Shown here one piece after another: positions 61,028-64,000 of a DNA stretch of 64,000 bases. The DNA comes from Pseudomonas sp. VD-NE ins (GTDB lineage Bacteria; Pseudomonadota; Gammaproteobacteria; Pseudomonadales; Pseudomonadaceae): the NCBI RefSeq assembly GCF_031882575.1, contig NZ_CP134772.1, positions 2,437,001-2,501,000 of the forward strand, written 5' to 3'. A program made the translations under genes and the position numbers. Below the pieces are notes generated by a model that made no database searches, was not told where the DNA came from, and was given only the letters and a program-made list of their open reading frames with translations. Every line of letters begins with the position of its first letter. Positions within the stretch are counted from its first letter, which is position 1.

Positions 61028-62209
61028 TTATGCGCGTTCCAGCGCCAGCGCCACACCCTGGCCGCCGCCGATGCACAGGGTCGCGAGACCCTTTTTCGCA
61101 TCACGCTTGATCATTTCATGCAGCAGGGTCACCAGCACGCGGCAACCCGAGGCACCGATCGGATGGCCCAGCGCAATGGCGCCGCCGTTGACGTTGACCT
61201 TGTCCAGATCCCATTGCAGATCCTTGGCCACCGCCAGCGATTGTGCGGCGAACGCTTCGTTGGCTTCGATCAGGTCAAGTTGGTCGATGTTCCAGCCAGC
61301 CTTGTCGAGGCAGCGGCGGGTGGCGGACACCGGGCCGATGCCCATGATTGCCGGGTCAACACCGGCGTTGGCGTAGGCGGCAATTTTCGCCAGAACCGGC
61401 AGGCCGAGGGATTTGGCTTTTTCGGCGCTCATCAGGATGACCGCAGCGGCGCCGTCGTTCAGCGAGGACGCGTTGCCAGCGGTGACGCTACCGTCCTTTT
61501 TGAACGCCGGGCGCAGTTTCGCCAGGGATTCGGCGGTGGTATCGCCGCGTGGTTGTTCGTCGACCTTGAACGCAACCGGATCGCCTTTGCGCTGCGGGAT
61601 CAGGATCGGCGTGATCTCATCGACAAAGCGACCGGCCTCAATCGCGGCGGCGGCTTTCTGCTGAGAAGCGGCAGCGAAGGCGTCCTGCTGCTCGCGGCTG
61701 ATTTCGTACTTGTCGACCAGATTCTCGGCAGTGATGCCCATGTGGTAATCGTTGAACGCATCCCACAGACCATCGCTGATCATGGTGTCGACGATTTGCG
61801 CGTGGCCCATGCGCAGACCGGTGCGTGCGCCCGGCATCACGTAGTTGGACAGGCTCATGTTTTCCTGACCACCGGCGATGATCACGTCAGCGTCGCCGCA
61901 ACGGATCGCCTGTGCGCCGAGGTGCAGGGCTTTGAGGCCCGAACCGCAGACCTTGTTCAGGGTCAGCGCCGGTACCGCGTGGGGTAGACCGGCCTTGATC
62001 GCCGACTGACGCGCCGGGTTCTGGCCAGCGCCGGCGGTCAGCACCTGGCCCATGATCACTTCATCTACCTGGGCACCGTCCAGACCGGTTTGTTCGAGCA
62101 ACTGACGGATCACCGCCGCGCCCAGATCCACCGCGGACACGCTGGCCAGCGAACCCTGGAAACTGCCGATCGCGGTACGCGTGGCGGCAACAATTACGAC
62201 GTCTTGCAT
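61028..62209 (-). CDS. atoB: acetyl-CoA acetyltransferase (thiolase)
   Basis: A 393-residue thiolase with the acylated cysteine in [12 protein letters not shown] (about 88), [19 protein letters not shown] with the catalytic histidine and [13 protein letters not shown] with the second cysteine. It splits acetoacetyl-CoA into two acetyl-CoA. ATG at 62209 has GAGGAA before it; an upstream start five codons earlier is less likely. It follows the CoA-transferase subunits, so the operon degrades acetoacetate. Confidence 0.92.
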   Translation of the reverse strand: MQDVVIVAATRTAIGSFQGSLASVSAVDLGAAVIRQLLEQTGLDGAQVDEVIMGQVLTAGAGQNPARQSAIKAGLPHAVPALTLNKVCGSGLKALHLGAQAIRCGDADVIIAGGQENMSLSNYVMPGARTGLRMGHAQIVDTMISDGLWDAFNDYHMGITAENLVDKYEISREQQDAFAAASQQKAAAAIEAGRFVDEITPILIPQRKGDPVAFKVDEQPRGDTTAESLAKLRPAFKKDGSVTAGNASSLNDGAAAVILMSAEKAKSLGLPVLAKIAAYANAGVDPAIMGIGPVSATRRCLDKAGWNIDQLDLIEANEAFAAQSLAVAKDLQWDLDKVNVNGGAIALGHPIGASGCRVLVTLLHEMIKRDAKKGLATLCIGGGQGVALALERA

Positions 62210-62220
62210 TTTCGAATTCC

Positions 62221-62886
62221 TCACTCGGCAGCGAACTGCATTTCCGGTACGTGATCCGGGACGATCAGTTTACCAGCGGTTTTGGCGACGATTTCCTCGA
62301 CGCTGACGCCAGGTGCGCGTTCCTTGAGGACAAAAGCGCCATTTTCGATTTCCAGGTAGGCGAGGTCGGTCAGCACCCGCTTGATGCAGCCGGCACCGGT
62401 CAGCGGCAGACTGCATTTGGCCAACAGTTTCGACTCACCGTCCTTGGATGCGTGGGTCATGATGACGATGATGTTGTCGGCGCCAGCCACCAGATCCATC
62501 GCGCCGCCCATGCCCTTGACCAGTTTGCCGGGGATCATCCATGAGGCGATGTTGCCTTCGACGTCCACTTCAAAGGCGCCGAGCACGGTCAGGTCGACAT
62601 GACCGCCGCGGATCATCGCGAAGGATTCGGCGGAGTTGAAAATCGACGCGCCGATGCGCGCGGTCACGGTCTGTTTGCCGGCGTTGATCATGTCGGCATC
62701 GATGGTTTCTTCGGTCGGAAACGGGCCCATGCCGAGCAGGCCGTTTTCCGATTGCAGCATGACCTCCATGCCTTCAGGAATGTAGTTGGCGACCAGGGTC
62801 GGAATGCCGATGCCGAGGTTCACGTAAAAGCCGTCCTGCATTTCGCGGGCGACGCGCTGAGCCATTTGTTCGCGGGAAAGTGCCAT
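62221..62886 (-). CDS. atoA: 3-oxoacid CoA-transferase subunit B
   Basis: A 221-residue beta subunit with [19 protein letters not shown], the catalytic glutamate in [14 protein letters not shown], and [15 protein letters not shown]. With subunit A it moves CoA to acetoacetate. ATG at 62886 is 24 bases after the stop of subunit A. The thiolase gene starts 11 bases after its stop. Confidence 0.93.
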   Translation of the reverse strand: MALSREQMAQRVAREMQDGFYVNLGIGIPTLVANYIPEGMEVMLQSENGLLGMGPFPTEETIDADMINAGKQTVTARIGASIFNSAESFAMIRGGHVDLTVLGAFEVDVEGNIASWMIPGKLVKGMGGAMDLVAGADNIIVIMTHASKDGESKLLAKCSLPLTGAGCIKRVLTDLAYLEIENGAFVLKERAPGVSVEEIVAKTAGKLIVPDHVPEMQFAAE

Positions 62887-62910
62887 GTTGTTGTTCTCCG
62901 TCAGCCTGAA

Positions 62911-63609
62911 TTATTTGCGGATGGTGCGCTGTTCGATGCGTTTTTCGAACGTGCCGCAAATGACCCGATCGACGTAGATGCCCGGGGTGTGGATCTGCGA
63001 GGGGTCGAGTTCGCCGGGTTCGACGATTTCTTCGACTTCAACCACAGTGATCTTGCCGGCGGTGGCGGCCAGCGGGTTGAAGTTCTGCGCGGTGTGACGG
63101 TAGACGACGTTGCCGAAGTGGTCGGCTTTCCAGCCTTTGACGATGGCGAAGTCGCCAGTGATGGATTCTTCCATCAGGTACTTGCGACCTTTGAACTCGC
63201 GTACCTCCTTGCCTTCGGCGACCGGGGTGCCGACGCCGGTGGCGGTGAAGAAGGCCGGAATGCCGGCGCCGCCTGCGCGCATTTTCTCGGCGAGGGTGCC
63301 TTGCGGGGTCAGGATGACTTCAATGTCGCCCTTGAGCAGTTGCTCTTCGAACAGCTTGTTTTCGCCGACGTAGGAGGCGATGACTTTGCTGATCTGGCGA
63401 TCGGTGAGCAGTACGCCGAGGCCGAATCCGTCGACGCCGCAGTTGTTGGAAACGACGGTGAGGTCGCGGGTGCCTTTGCGCTTGATCTCGGCGATCAGGT
63501 TTTCCGGAATGCCGCACAGACCGAAGCCGCCGGCGATGACGGTCATGCCGTCCTCAAGCCCGGCCAGGGCTTCTTCGTAGGAACTCACGCGCTTGTCGAA
63601 ACCTGCCAT
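62911..63609 (-). CDS. atoD: 3-oxoacid CoA-transferase subunit A
   Basis: A 232-residue alpha subunit that starts [20 protein letters not shown] and has [19 protein letters not shown] and [14 protein letters not shown], the CoA-binding parts of this family. AGAGGTG is just before ATG at 63609; the long open frame further upstream runs through a repeat and is not coding. It is the first gene of the operon, which is divergent from a LysR gene. Confidence 0.93.
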   Translation of the reverse strand: MAGFDKRVSSYEEALAGLEDGMTVIAGGFGLCGIPENLIAEIKRKGTRDLTVVSNNCGVDGFGLGVLLTDRQISKVIASYVGENKLFEEQLLKGDIEVILTPQGTLAEKMRAGGAGIPAFFTATGVGTPVAEGKEVREFKGRKYLMEESITGDFAIVKGWKADHFGNVVYRHTAQNFNPLAATAGKITVVEVEEIVEPGELDPSQIHTPGIYVDRVICGTFEKRIEQRTIRK

Positions 63610-63746
63610 ATGCACCTCTTTTATTATTTGCGGGCGGCTGGCTAGCCGAATGGTTGGAGTGTCTCGCTGGAAGATATATTTGTTAAGTTGATTTTTAAGG
63701 TTGATTGATTGATAAAGCTCAATAGTCGCGTTATGGCGTGCTGCTT

Positions 63747-63852
63747 TGATCGTTCCCCACGCTCCGCGTGGGAATGCCTCTAGGGACACTCTGCGTCCAG
63801 TGACGCGGAGCGTCACGGGCTGCATTCCCACGCAGGAGCGTGGGAACGATCA
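63747..63852. repeat. inverted repeat related to 44683-44786
   Basis: Arms 63747-63777 and 63822-63852 are inverted copies with mismatches, built on GATCGTTCC and GCGTGGGAATGC. The inner part carries the same CGCGGAGCGTC motifs as the other copy. It lies between atoD and the divergent LysR gene, where the promoters should be. Confidence 0.8.
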
Positions 63853-63902
63853 TCATGGCTTGCCGCTTAACGCTTGTAGCTTACAACTGGAGCGAAGCGA
63901 CC

Positions 63903-64000
63903 ATGACCATCAAACAGATCCGCGCTTTCCTCGCCGTGGCCCAGAGCCTGAGTTTCGCCGTCGCCTGCGAGCGCCTGCATCTCTCGCAATCGGCCCTGAG
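63903..64000 (+). CDS. LysR-family regulator, start only
   Basis: The first 32 codons of a LysR regulator are visible, MTIKQIRAFLAVAQSLSFAV followed by ACERLHLSQSALS, which is the typical helix-turn-helix beginning. GGAG precedes ATG at 63903. It is divergent from atoDAB and is the likely regulator of that operon. The gene continues beyond the window. Confidence 0.88.
   Translation, partial: MTIKQIRAFLAVAQSLSFAVACERLHLSQSAL

Noticed and set aside
1..64000. tRNA, rRNA and complete insertion sequences
   Set aside because: No tRNA-like folds with conserved arms, no rRNA stretches and no transposase genes were seen on reading either strand. A dedicated scan was not possible.

Overview
The window looks like a chromosomal segment of a Pseudomonas of the fluorescens group. 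The supporting signs are high GC, many REP-type palindromes of the kind ending in GCTCCCACA, glcDEF, an HglS protein, cobF, arginine succinyltransferase subunits of the AruF/AruG type and an orphan hcp-vgrG cluster. The species assignment is an inference. No rRNA, tRNA or CRISPR array was seen.

Positions 1-18304 (all minus strand, read from 18304 leftwards) form one exopolysaccharide (EPS) locus. It runs: UDP-glucose dehydrogenase, UDP-glucuronate epimerase, priming sugar transferase, a CpsD-like partner, an outer-membrane export lipoprotein, a GumC-like co-polymerase, a GT4 transferase, a Wzy-like polymerase, two GT2 transferases, a polysaccharide deacetylase, a Wzx-like flippase, a secreted glycoside-hydrolase-like protein, two kinds of acetyltransferase, a YdjC deacetylase and a second, edge-truncated copy of one acetyltransferase. 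Most junctions overlap by 1-8 bases. A divergent membrane sulfatase-fold enzyme (18694) may modify an envelope lipid or glycan.

Positions 20591-24769 hold an AttEFGH-like ABC export operon (ATPase, fused FtsX-type permease, CrtC/AttH-like lipoprotein). Three small genes follow, then a strong bidirectional terminator, a GT2 enzyme and a VanW protein.

Positions 28279-38996 are a type VI secretion effector island without the secretion apparatus: hcp, vgrG, a DUF4123 adaptor, a 1551-residue Rhs protein and its coupled immunity gene. Behind these lies an AT-rich row of orphan immunity-like genes. Two of them are still preceded by frame-coupled scraps that look like the 3' ends of lost toxin tips, and a small inverted-repeat element sits at one junction.

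Positions 39427-49908 carry metabolic genes: 2-oxoadipate dioxygenase/decarboxylase (hglS), glycolate oxidase glcDEF, an alpha/beta hydrolase with a Baeyer-Villiger-type monooxygenase, a MASE2-GGDEF diguanylate cyclase and a periplasmic carboxypeptidase G2-like enzyme. A composite tandem repeat (49956-50269) and a small unknown gene follow, then an oxaloacetate decarboxylase.

Positions 51916-59139 form a likely catabolic operon under an RpiR regulator: cysteine hydrolase, glutamine-synthetase-like ligase, N-formylglutamate-amidohydrolase-like enzyme, APC permease and an AruF/AruG-like succinyltransferase pair without the other arginine succinyltransferase pathway genes. The substrate is unknown and this is one of the more interesting parts of the window. 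The right end has a CobC-like phosphatase with cobF, an acetoacetate degradation operon (atoD-atoA-atoB) and the start of a divergent LysR regulator.
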